Positions 1 through 6,113 of a stretch of 7,994 nt of DNA are shown piece after piece (within the stretch, counting starts at the first letter, position 1; every line of letters begins with the position of its first letter). The notes beneath the pieces are model-generated. The model had not been told where the DNA came from and searched no databases. It saw only the letters and a program-made list of their open reading frames with translations. The stretch comes from CAZYSK01 sp964649415 (lineage in GTDB: Bacteria; Chloroflexota; Anaerolineae; B4-G1), in assembly GCA_964649415.1 (NCBI GenBank), contig CAZYSK010000153.1:1-7994 (forward strand), read 5' to 3'. Position numbers and translations under genes: made by a program.

Positions 1-53
1 GCATTACCGTGATTGGGTTGTAAAAGTACGAAGTTGTTTTTGAACAGGTCCTA

Positions 54-86
54 AGAAACCAGGTTTTTGCCAAAAACCTGGTTTCT
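54..86. repeat. Perfect hairpin, 15-bp arms (AGAAACCAGG family)
   Basis: The arms are AGAAACCAGGTTTTT (54-68) and its exact reverse complement AAAAACCTGGTTTCT (72-86), separated by the 3-nt loop GCC. Single arms of the same 15-mer recur at 3489-3503 and 3723-3737, so this is a dispersed repeat and not a one-off terminator. It lies 23 bp before the first gene. The hairpin could still end upstream transcription or act in the 5' leader. The rest of 1-109 shows no gene and no convincing promoter. Confidence 0.85.
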
Positions 87-109
87 CTCTGGAGAAAGGG
101 GGTACCACG

Positions 110-1222
110 ATGAGGATTCTAGTCTACGGCGCGGGTGTGCTGGGCAGCCAGTACGCGGCGCGGCTGCACGCGGCCGGACACGACGTGTCCATCCTGGCGC
201 GCGGCCAGCGCCTGGCCGACCTGCGCGAGCATGGCATCGTCCTGGAGGCGGTCAACTACGAACGGCGCACCGTCGCCCGCGTGAACGTGGTTTCATCGCT
301 GGAGCCGAATGACGCCTACGACCTGGTCATCGTGCTCATGCGCAAGAACCAGGTGCGGGACATCTTGCCCGTCCTGGCGGCCAGCCAACGCACGCCCAAC
401 GTGCTCTTCCTGGGCAACAACGTCGCCGGGCCGGGGGAGTACGTCGCCGCGCTGGGCCGCGAGCGCGTGTTGATGGGCTTTGGCGGCACCGGCGGCGTGC
501 GCGAGGGCCACGTCGTGCGCTACATCGCCGCCGAGGAGGCGGACACTACGGACGTTGGTCGTGCGTCCGCCGACCAGGGCTTGACCGTGGTCGGCGAGCT
601 AGACGGGTGCGTCACGCCCCGCGCGGAGCGCATCGCCGAGGCCTTTGAGGGCACCGGGCTCCCGGTGACCGTCTGCGAGGATGTCGATGCCTGGCTGAAG
701 ACGCACGCTGCCCTGGTCCTGCCCCTGGCGTACGGCGTCTACGCGGCGGGCGGCGACAACTACCGCCTGGCCCGCACGCGCGACGGCCTGGTGCTGATGG
801 TGCGCGCGATCCGGGAGGGCTTTCGCGCGCTGCGCGCGCTGGGCGTGCCGATCACGCCCACGAAGTACCGTTTGCTCGCCTGGCTCCCAGAGCCGCTCCT
901 GGTCGCCATGCTGCGGCGCCTGTTGGACACCCAGTTCGCCGAGATCGGCTTGGCGGGCCACGCCAACGCCGCCCGCGACGAGATGGGGGCGCTGGGGAAC
1001 GAGTTCCGCGCCCTGGTCGCGCACGCGTGCGTGCCCACCCCGGCCCTGGATCGCCTCCAGGCGTACGTGGAACCCGCCGAGGCCCCGCTTCCTCCGGGCA
1101 GCGCCGACGTGCCCCAGGACTGGCGCGGCGTGCTCGTCGGGCTGGGGGCGCTGGCGGGCGTGGCGCTGGCGGCGTGGGCCGTCGTGCGCGCCGTGAGGTC
1201 CGACAGAGCCTCACGCAGATAG
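110..1222 (+). CDS. Ketopantoate reductase (ApbA/PanE)-family dehydrogenase with C-terminal membrane anchor
   Basis: This is a predicted NAD(P)-dependent 2-oxoacid-type reductase of 370 residues. The ATG at 110 follows the purine-rich ribosome site AAAGGGGG (95-102) at 7 nt. The N-terminal Rossmann motif GAGVLG is at residues 7-12, followed by the strand SILARG (27-32). The nucleotide-contact stretch FLGNN is at 100-104, and the helical C-terminal catalytic-like domain runs over about 190-320. In E. coli PanE the key residues are Lys176, Asn180 and Glu256. Here K197 (in AWLKTHA) fits the lysine, but position +4 is Ala201 where Asn is expected. E278 (in FAEIG) may fit the glutamate. The usual NGY region after it is replaced by GHAN. 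Residues 339-359 form a hydrophobic segment followed by an Arg-rich tail, suggesting a cytoplasm-facing enzyme tethered to the membrane. The protein is about 70 residues longer than typical PanE. Membership of the family is fairly secure. Pantothenate synthesis is doubtful, and no other pan gene is nearby. Confidence 0.87.
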   Translation: MRILVYGAGVLGSQYAARLHAAGHDVSILARGQRLADLREHGIVLEAVNYERRTVARVNVVSSLEPNDAYDLVIVLMRKNQVRDILPVLAASQRTPNVLFLGNNVAGPGEYVAALGRERVLMGFGGTGGVREGHVVRYIAAEEADTTDVGRASADQGLTVVGELDGCVTPRAERIAEAFEGTGLPVTVCEDVDAWLKTHAALVLPLAYGVYAAGGDNYRLARTRDGLVLMVRAIREGFRALRALGVPITPTKYRLLAWLPEPLLVAMLRRLLDTQFAEIGLAGHANAARDEMGALGNEFRALVAHACVPTPALDRLQAYVEPAEAPLPPGSADVPQDWRGVLVGLGALAGVALAAWAVVRAVRSDRASRR

Positions 1223-1343
1223 AAGAGAGAAAACGGAGGGATGCCAGCGTCCGCCGGGCCTTGGAGTAGGCGCAGACCATCACTCCCCCCCGAATCCCAT
1301 CGTTTATATCTCCATCCGCGGTAGTCTGTCCCGCTTCTCCCAT

Positions 1344-1406
1344 GACATCGGACGTCTGCGTCTGCGTCCGCGACGTTTGACGCCTGACGTTGGACGTTTG
1401 ACGCAC
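1344..1406. repeat. Degenerate heptanucleotide tandem repeat (GACGTTT-like)
   Basis: Read in steps of seven from 1344 the sequence is GACATCG, GACGTCT, GCGTCTG, CGTCCGC, GACGTTT, GACGCCT, GACGTTG, GACGTTT, GACGCAC. Six of the nine units start with GACG, a seventh starts with GACA, and the last five are contiguous. The 12-mer GACGTTTGACGC occurs exactly at 1372-1383 and 1393-1404, which is three units (21 bp) apart. The tract resembles the short tandemly repeated heptamers known from some cyanobacterial genomes. Any function is unknown. Confidence 0.75.
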
Positions 1407-1433
1407 GAACCCCGCGAGTTAGAGCGGCTGTAG

Positions 1434-1454
1434 GGGCAGGTCTTGTACCTGCCC
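1434..1454. repeat. Small hairpin, 8-bp arms (GGGCAGGT/ACCTGCCC)
   Basis: A perfect 8-bp inverted repeat, GGGCAGGT (1434-1441) and ACCTGCCC (1447-1454), has the 5-nt loop CTTGT. It is GC-rich and has no following T-run, so it is not a classical intrinsic terminator. It looks like a short REP-type palindrome, but only one copy is present in this window. Confidence 0.6.
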
Positions 1455-1619
1455 TCTGAGCCCCACAGACGCGTGGCGCGCATCCCTTCCCGCACTTGTG
1501 GGTTTCTTCCAACGAAAGGGATATGTCCCCAGAGGATCGCGTGGGCCGCTGGCTGGACATCCCCGATCGCCAGCCGGCCGGGGCTTCATCAAGCACTTAT
1601 CTGTGAGGAGGGAGGAACC

Positions 1620-2474
1620 ATGTCAACGATCGCAATTATCACCGACAGCGACGCCAGCCTGCCGGACGACGTGGCCGCGCGCCACGGCATCCGCCTGGTG
1701 CCCATCACCGTCCATTTCGCTGAGGAGACACTGAGGTCCGAGGTGGACATAGACGACGTCGACCTGTTCGCGCGGGTGGACCGGGAGGGCAAGCTGCCGA
1801 CGACGTCCGCGCCCGCGCCCGGTGCGTTCGCCGAGGCCTACCGGGCTGCCTTCGACGCCGGTGCCGACGCGCTCGTCTGTTTCTGCGTCAGCGCCGAGGT
1901 CAGCGCCACGTACGCCGCCGCCGTCGCCGCCCGCGACATGCTGCCTGGGCGCGACATCACGGTGGTGGACTCGCAGAGCATCTCCATGGGCCAGGGCTTC
2001 ATGGCGTTGGCAGCCGCCGAGGCCGCGCAGGCGGGCGCGTCCAGGGACGAGATCCTATCCCGTGCCGCTGCGGTGCGTGAGCGCACGTGTCTCTACGCCG
2101 CGCTCTCCACGCTCAAGTACCTGGCCATGAGCGGCCGGGTGGGGCATCTGACGGCGGGGATGGCGAGCCTGCTGAACATCAAGCCCATCCTCACGCTGCG
2201 AGACGGCAAGCTGGATCTGCTGGAGCGCGTCCGCACGCGGCGGAAGGCCTGGGGCCGCACAATCGACCTGGCGGCCCAGGCGCTGGATGGATGCCAGATC
2301 GAGCGCATGGCCGTTATACACGTGGCTGCGGCGGAGCAGGCGAGGCAGTTCGAGCAACAGCTACGCGCCCGCCTGGCCTGCCCTGAGCACATCTTGACCG
2401 CCAGTCTCACGGCCGGCCTGTCCGTCCACACCGGCGCCGGCCTCGTCGGCGTCGCGGCCGTCGCCGCCCAATAG
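1620..2474 (+). CDS. DegV family fatty-acid-binding protein (FakB-like)
   Basis: The product has 284 residues, the normal size for the DegV family. Family members studied in detail (FakB proteins) hold a fatty acid for phosphorylation by the kinase FakA. Visible family landmarks are TDSDASLP at residues 8-15, LPTTSAPAPGAF at 59-70 (the Thr/Ser loop that faces the lipid carboxylate), SQSISMGQG at 118-126, STLKYLAMSGRVG at 163-175, LLNIKPIL at 184-191, and SVHTGAGLVG at 268-277 with the conserved His. The frame stays open upstream to 1443. I chose 1620 because the ATG has the long purine-rich ribosome site GAGGAGGGAGGAA (1605-1617) directly before it and the protein then begins exactly at the first DegV strand. 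The kinase partner FakA is not in the window. No membrane segment is seen, so it is probably a soluble cytoplasmic protein. Which lipid it binds cannot be told from sequence. Confidence 0.93.
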   Translation: MSTIAIITDSDASLPDDVAARHGIRLVPITVHFAEETLRSEVDIDDVDLFARVDREGKLPTTSAPAPGAFAEAYRAAFDAGADALVCFCVSAEVSATYAAAVAARDMLPGRDITVVDSQSISMGQGFMALAAAEAAQAGASRDEILSRAAAVRERTCLYAALSTLKYLAMSGRVGHLTAGMASLLNIKPILTLRDGKLDLLERVRTRRKAWGRTIDLAAQALDGCQIERMAVIHVAAAEQARQFEQQLRARLACPEHILTASLTAGLSVHTGAGLVGVAAVAAQ

Positions 2475-2514
2475 CCGATCCGCCATCCCGTTCATAGTGA
2501 GGGTGGAAATCGCC

Positions 2515-2548
2515 AGACCCTAAAGGTTTTCCGAAACCTTTAGGGTCT
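2515..2548. repeat. Perfect hairpin, 15-bp arms (AGACCCTAAAGG family)
   Basis: The arms are AGACCCTAAAGGTTT (2515-2529) and its exact reverse complement AAACCTTTAGGGTCT (2534-2548), with loop TCCG. It starts 40 bp after the DegV stop and ends 29 bp before the -35 box of the next gene. It could insulate the two units as a terminator, but there is no T-run after the stem. The arm length and compact loop match the hairpin at 54-86, although the sequence differs. Confidence 0.85.
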
Positions 2549-2577
2549 CCGTGGGACGCCTCCCCACGAACAGCTGT

Positions 2578-2606
2578 TTGTACAATCGTGGGCGCTACAC
2601 TATAAT
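2578..2606 (+). promoter_or_regulatory. Predicted sigma70-type promoter for the spondin-like lipoprotein gene
   Basis: A perfect -10 box TATAAT (2601-2606) lies 17 bp downstream of a partial -35 box TTGTAC (2578-2583), which matches the consensus at its first three bases. Transcription would start at about 2612-2614, leaving a leader of about 45 nt before the ATG at 2658. This is the clearest promoter in the window, and it makes the lipoprotein gene an independent unit. Confidence 0.7.
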
Positions 2607-2657
2607 GCGCATTCAGACATCCAGGTGCGGCTGAGCAAGGATTGTCAGGAGGTGCGC

Positions 2658-3482
2658 ATGAAGGCGCGATACGGCTCAATTCTCCGGTTGATGTGCTTAG
2701 CGTTACTCGTCCTGCTGGCAGCAAGTGCGTGCGCCGGTCCAACGCCCATACCAGAGGCCACCTCTGTTCCTGCCACCAGCACCGCGCCTCCACCGACCGC
2801 CGTTCCGACGGCGACGTCAACGGCCGTCCCGACGCCCGAACCGGCGGCAACGCAAACCCCCGTCCCAGCCGCCACCCCCACTGAGACGCCGCCCCCATCG
2901 GCCCGGTACCAGCTTACCTTCGAGGCGACCTGGAGCGCGGTGAGCCACCCGTTGGAATTCCCGCCTAATCCCCATTTCTCCGGCTTGATCGGCGCGACGC
3001 ACAGCCCGGCGGTCGGCCTGTGGGCGGAGGGTGAGACGGCGACGCCGGGGATCAAGAATATGGCGGAGACCGGCGGCAAGAGCCCGCTGGACGGTGAGGT
3101 TGCTGATTTGATAGACGGTGGCGGGGCGTGTGAGTTGATCTCCGGTGGCGGGATAGGGACCTCGCCGGGTTCGGTGACCGTGGAGTTCGTGGCCACTCGG
3201 GAGTGCCCGCTGGTTTCGGTGGTGAGCATGATAGCGCCCAGCCCGGATTGGTTTGTCGGCGTGGCCGGCCTGAGCCTGCTCGACGAGGGTGGGTGGGTCG
3301 AGCAGAAGGTTGTGGATCTGCTGCCCTACGACGCCGGGACTGACAGCGGGGTCACGTACACGTCGCCGAATGCGCCGACGGATGGCCCCGAGGCCATATA
3401 CCGCATCGAGGTCGAGCCGCTTCTGATCGGCGGCGTCGTGCCTCCGCTGGGCACGTTCACCTTCACCCGTTTGGCGGAGTGA
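2658..3482 (+). CDS. Secreted lipoprotein with spondin-like domain
   Basis: The product has 274 residues. The ATG at 2658 follows the ribosome site AGGAGGT (2647-2653). An in-frame GTG at 2625 is possible but would sit at the very start of the transcript and put 11 polar residues before the signal peptide. Residues 1-25 are a lipoprotein signal: basic start, LALLVLLAAS core, and Cys25 after Ala-Ser-Ala, so the protein is probably lipid-anchored outside the membrane. Residues 26-81 are a low-complexity Thr/Pro/Ala linker. Residues about 84-252 resemble the spondin N-terminal domain: YQLTFEATWSAVSHP (84-98), FPPNPHFSGLIGATHS (101-116), LWAEGE (121-126), MAETGGKSPLDGE (135-147), SPDWFVGVAGLSLL (195-208), and DAGTDSGVTYTSPNAP (225-240). 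In animals this domain is found in extracellular-matrix adhesion proteins. Bacterial members are known, but their role is poorly defined. Adhesion or cell-surface binding is inference. Cys159 and Cys183 could form a disulfide. Confidence 0.88.
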   Translation: MKARYGSILRLMCLALLVLLAASACAGPTPIPEATSVPATSTAPPPTAVPTATSTAVPTPEPAATQTPVPAATPTETPPPSARYQLTFEATWSAVSHPLEFPPNPHFSGLIGATHSPAVGLWAEGETATPGIKNMAETGGKSPLDGEVADLIDGGGACELISGGGIGTSPGSVTVEFVATRECPLVSVVSMIAPSPDWFVGVAGLSLLDEGGWVEQKVVDLLPYDAGTDSGVTYTSPNAPTDGPEAIYRIEVEPLLIGGVVPPLGTFTFTRLAE

Positions 3483-3488
3483 AAGCCA

Positions 3489-3737
3489 AGAAACCAGGTT
3501 TTTCGCTGTCAAGTCGCGTGTTCTGGCACGTTGTGCAACGTCGGTGGTAACTGCTCAGGCATGACCTGTTTGAGGCATCAAGGTGACCGGCACTTCCACA
3601 ACTGCCCTCAGAAACGCCCCTTTTGGTGGTAACCAGATGCCATTTCCATCAAGATTGGTACACAAGTGCCGGTCACCTGAGTAAATACCGCTGGTGAAGG
3701 ATTCTTCTGCAGAACTGGACCAAAAAACCTGGTTTCT
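3489..3737. repeat. 249-bp nested inverted-repeat element (MITE-like candidate)
   Basis: The outer arms AGAAACCAGGTTTTT (3489-3503) and AAAAACCTGGTTTCT (3723-3737) are exact reverse complements. They are the same 15-mer arms that form the compact hairpin at 54-86, here held 219 bp apart. Inside lies a second perfect 15-bp inverted pair (3581-3595 and 3664-3678). A 9-bp direct repeat GGTGGTAAC is at 3543-3551 and 3625-3633. The element fills almost all of the 270-bp space between the lipoprotein stop and the acetyltransferase start. No protein is encoded that I can support. It may be a small non-autonomous mobile element, a palindrome split by an insertion, or simply clustered repeats. Confidence 0.6.
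3581..3678. repeat. Inner inverted repeat, 15-bp arms (AGGTGACCGG family)
   Basis: AGGTGACCGGCACTT (3581-3595) and AAGTGCCGGTCACCT (3664-3678) are perfect reverse complements separated by 68 nt. The pair is roughly centred inside the outer repeat (3489-3737). In RNA it would bring the outer arms together and form a long structured stem. Confidence 0.8.
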
Positions 3738-3752
3738 GCGACAGCTCGAGAA

Positions 3753-4646
3753 ATGGCGCGGACTATGGAGACGTCGGGCATCAGAGTCTTGAGGTCTGGA
3801 GACGAAGCCGCGCTGGAGGCCTTCCTGCTGCCGCGCGTCGAGTCGTCGATGTTCCTGATCGGCAATATGCGGGCCGCCGGCCTGGAAGACCGTGCCCAGA
3901 TCTACCAGGGTACCTATGCGGCCCGGCTCGAGGACGGAGAGATCGTTGGCGTCGTCGCCCACTACTGGAACCAGAACCTGGTGCTTCAGGCACCGGTTGA
4001 CCTGGCGGCCCTGTGCGGGAAAGCAATCCGGGCATCGGGGCGTCCGGTGCACGGAATCGTCGGTCCGGCCTCTCAGGTCGGTGAGGCCAGGGCGGCGCTG
4101 CGCGTCGATGATTCCAACGTTCAGATAGACGAGACGGAGAAGCTGTACAGCCTGGAGTTGGCAGACCTGGTCGTGCCGCAGAGCCTGGCGTCGGGCCAGG
4201 TGAGGGCGCGGCGCGTTGAGCCCGGTGACGTCGACCTGTTGACGGAATGGCGGGCTGGCTACGCCGTGGAGGCCATGGGGGCGGTGGACGGTCCCCAGTT
4301 GCGCCGGCAGTCTCGATTGATGGTCGAGCGCTCGCTGCGAGAGAGGCGCACGTGGGTGCTGGAAGGTGGATGTAGACCGCTCGCGTGCAGTTCGTTCAAC
4401 ACGGCGATAGAGGAAGCGGTTCAGGTCGGCGGCGTGTGGACCCCGCCGCATCTGCGCAGTCGGGGCTATGCACGCGCCGTCGTCGCGGCGTCACTGCTGG
4501 ACGCGCGCGCTGAAGGGGCCACGAAAGGCGTGTTGTTCACCGGTGAGGACAACATCCCGGCGCAGAAGGCCTACGAGGCCCTGGGATTCCGGCACGTCGG
4601 CGACTACCGCATCCTGCTGCTGAGATCGCCCATTTCCTGTTCGTAG
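3753..4646 (+). CDS. GNAT family N-acetyltransferase, two-part (COG3393-like)
   Basis: The product has 297 residues and probably transfers an acetyl group from acetyl-CoA to an unknown amine. The C-terminal half (about 150-291) carries the canonical GNAT core: the strand VQVGGVWTPPHLRSRGYARA (223-242) with the CoA pyrophosphate loop RSRGYA (235-240), then LFTGEDNIPAQKAYEALGFR (261-280) with the Asn and Tyr typical of motif B. The N-terminal half (about 9-135) resembles a degenerate GNAT-like fold as in predicted acetyltransferases with an extra N-terminal domain: LEAFLLPRVESSMFLIGNMR at 21-40, GTYAARLEDGEIVGVVAHYW at 53-72. The start is uncertain. Neither ATG 3753 nor ATG 3765 has a good ribosome site, and the gene begins only 15 bp after a repeat arm. 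The protein is soluble, with no membrane segment. It converges on the - strand block with 35 bp between the stops and no clear bidirectional terminator. Confidence 0.87.
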   Translation: MARTMETSGIRVLRSGDEAALEAFLLPRVESSMFLIGNMRAAGLEDRAQIYQGTYAARLEDGEIVGVVAHYWNQNLVLQAPVDLAALCGKAIRASGRPVHGIVGPASQVGEARAALRVDDSNVQIDETEKLYSLELADLVVPQSLASGQVRARRVEPGDVDLLTEWRAGYAVEAMGAVDGPQLRRQSRLMVERSLRERRTWVLEGGCRPLACSSFNTAIEEAVQVGGVWTPPHLRSRGYARAVVAASLLDARAEGATKGVLFTGEDNIPAQKAYEALGFRHVGDYRILLLRSPISCS

Positions 4647-4681
4647 TGAGGCACGCAACGCAGTGGAGTGCCGTGTCTATC

Positions 4682-6031
4682 TTACTGCCTCCTAACCCAC
4701 GCCTGCGCGGCCATCTGCACCGGATCCCACGGGCTGCTCAGCGGCGGCGTGTAGCTCAGATCTACGTCGTTCAGCGTGTCAATCGCCATGTTGTGGAACA
4801 GCGCCGTCGCGAACACGTCCACCCGCTTGGAGATCTCCGCCTGGCGGTGCCCGATGAGCTGCGCGCCCAGCAGCCGCCCCGTCTCCCGATCCCCCGTGAT
4901 GCGCACGCGCATCTTGTGCGCCCCCGGATAGTAGACCTTGTGATCCCACGTCTCGATCTCGACCGTGAGCGGGTCGAGACTTGCGTCCACGGCTTCCTTG
5001 TCGCGCAGCCCCGTGCGCGCGATCACCAGGTCGAACACCTTGACGGCCTGCGTGCCCAGCGTCCCGGCGTATGCCGCCTGGCCACCCAGGGCGTTCTCGC
5101 CCGCCACGCGCCCCTGCTTGTGAGCCGTCGAGCCCAGCGGCAGGTACACGTACTGCTCGAGCAGGTGGTGCCACGTCTCGACGCAGTCGCCGGCTGCGTG
5201 CACGTCCGGCACGTTGGTCTCCATCGCCTGGTTGACGCGGATCGCCCCCCACCGGCCCGTCTCCACCCCGGCCGAGGCTGCCAGCGTTGCCTCGGGCCGC
5301 ACGCCCGTCGCGACCAACACCAGGTCCGCCTCGGTCCGAAAGCCACCGGATCCGGTGACCGCCAGCTTCTCCCCCTGCTGCGCGATCGCCTGCACCGCCA
5401 CGCTCGTGGCGACTTCGAGACCGTGGCGCTTCAGTTCCTCCTCCACGAGCCCTCCCAACGACGCGTCCACCGTCGTCAGCACGGACGGGAAGTACTCCAC
5501 CACGGTGACGTCCAGGCCCCGCCGCGCCAGTGCGTCCGCCATCTCCAGGCCGATGTAGCCCGCGCCCACGATCACCGCCGACTCCGGGCGGTCCGTCTCC
5601 AGGCGCGCGTGGATGGTCAGCCCATCCGTCATCGTGCGCATCAGGTACACGCCCGGCAGGTCCAGGCCCTCGATGGGCGGGCGGGCGGGCACGGCGCCCG
5701 TGCCGATCACCAGCTTGTCGTAGGGCACGTGCCGGGACTCGCCCCTGGCGTCGACCACCGTCACCGTCTTGCCCGCCGGATCGATCTCCTGGGCCGTGTG
5801 CTCCAGCAGCAGGTTGATGCCCTCGCGGGCGATGTCGGCCGCCTTGCGGTGCGCCAGGTCGTGCCAGTCCGCTATCTCGCCGCTCAGGAAGAACGGCAGC
5901 CCGCAGATGCTGTAGTTGGGGTAGCGGTCGGCCACGATGACGCTCACGTCGACGCTTGGGTCGACCTCGCGCGCGCGCAGCGCCGCGCTGATGCCCGCGT
6001 CACTGCCGCCGATGATCAACAGGTGCTTCAT
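4682..6031 (-). CDS. FAD-dependent pyridine nucleotide-disulfide oxidoreductase (CoA-disulfide reductase/NADH oxidase-like)
   Basis: The product has 449 residues, the full length for this family. Members use NAD(P)H and FAD with a single redox cysteine to reduce CoA disulfide, polysulfide or oxygen. Domains in order are: the FAD dinucleotide motif GGSDAG (8-13); YPNYSICGLPFFLSGEI (37-53) with Cys43, the same position as in staphylococcal CoA-disulfide reductase; the NAD(P)H Rossmann motif GAGYIGLE (156-163); ATGVRPE (241-247); the second FAD motif AAGDCVE (279-285); STAHKQGRVAGENALGG (301-317); and the dimerisation domain with YYPGAHK (367-373) and DLSYTPPLSSPWDPV (424-438). The start at 6031 has an ideal ribosome site AAGGAGG (complement of 6040-6046) 8 nt away. 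It is the last gene of the - strand block, 82 bp after the small protein gene. The real acceptor (CoA-S-S-CoA, sulfur species or oxygen) cannot be decided from sequence. Confidence 0.93.
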   Translation of the reverse strand: MKHLLIIGGSDAGISAALRAREVDPSVDVSVIVADRYPNYSICGLPFFLSGEIADWHDLAHRKAADIAREGINLLLEHTAQEIDPAGKTVTVVDARGESRHVPYDKLVIGTGAVPARPPIEGLDLPGVYLMRTMTDGLTIHARLETDRPESAVIVGAGYIGLEMADALARRGLDVTVVEYFPSVLTTVDASLGGLVEEELKRHGLEVATSVAVQAIAQQGEKLAVTGSGGFRTEADLVLVATGVRPEATLAASAGVETGRWGAIRVNQAMETNVPDVHAAGDCVETWHHLLEQYVYLPLGSTAHKQGRVAGENALGGQAAYAGTLGTQAVKVFDLVIARTGLRDKEAVDASLDPLTVEIETWDHKVYYPGAHKMRVRITGDRETGRLLGAQLIGHRQAEISKRVDVFATALFHNMAIDTLNDVDLSYTPPLSSPWDPVQMAAQAWVRRQ

Positions 6032-6082
6032 AGCCTGGGCCTCCTTTTCCGTGGAGAAGTTGCCCTATGCTATCACACCTCT

Positions 6083-6101
6083 GTTAACGGCAGGTTAACG
6101 G
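6083..6101 (-). promoter_or_regulatory. GTTAACGG direct repeat upstream of the flavoprotein gene (candidate operator)
   Basis: On the + strand GTTAACGG occurs at 6083-6090 and again at 6094-6101, an 11-bp step of about one helical turn. Each copy contains the palindromic core GTTAAC. The pair is about 50 bp upstream of the start at 6031, in the 82-bp gap after the small protein gene, which is where a regulator would act on an internal promoter. A weak -10-like TAGCAT on the - strand lies just downstream, but no good -35 is seen. Confidence 0.35.
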
Positions 6102-6113
6102 GCGGAGGGCTCA

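Larger units (their letters stand above)
1223..1619. other. Gene-free spacer with repeats before degV-like gene
   Basis: These 397 bp separate the KPR-like gene from the DegV gene. I see no credible coding frame: the open frames on both strands lack family-like protein sequence and good ribosome sites. The spacer contains a heptanucleotide tract (1344-1406) and a GGGCAGGT hairpin (1434-1454). No convincing sigma70 promoter is visible, although the length and the strong ribosome site at the end suggest the DegV gene is transcribed from within it. Confidence 0.7.

Noticed and set aside
1..109. Promoter for the first gene
   Set aside because: Several TTG-like motifs occur, but none has a matching -10 box at proper spacing.
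1344..1406. CRISPR-like array
   Set aside because: The repeat units are 7 bp and contiguous, with no spacers. No cas gene is present.
1443..1619. N-terminal extension of the DegV protein by 59 codons
   Set aside because: It runs through a hairpin and lacks family similarity. The ATG at 1620 has a strong ribosome site and starts at the conserved first strand.
2625..2657. GTG start for the lipoprotein, 11 codons upstream
   Set aside because: It would start only about 12 nt after the predicted transcription start and put polar residues before the signal peptide. The ATG at 2658 has AGGAGGT upstream.
4650..4672. Possible bidirectional terminator between the convergent genes (GGCAC/GTGCC)
   Set aside because: Only a 5-bp stem with a 13-nt loop and no T-run. 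Too weak to call.
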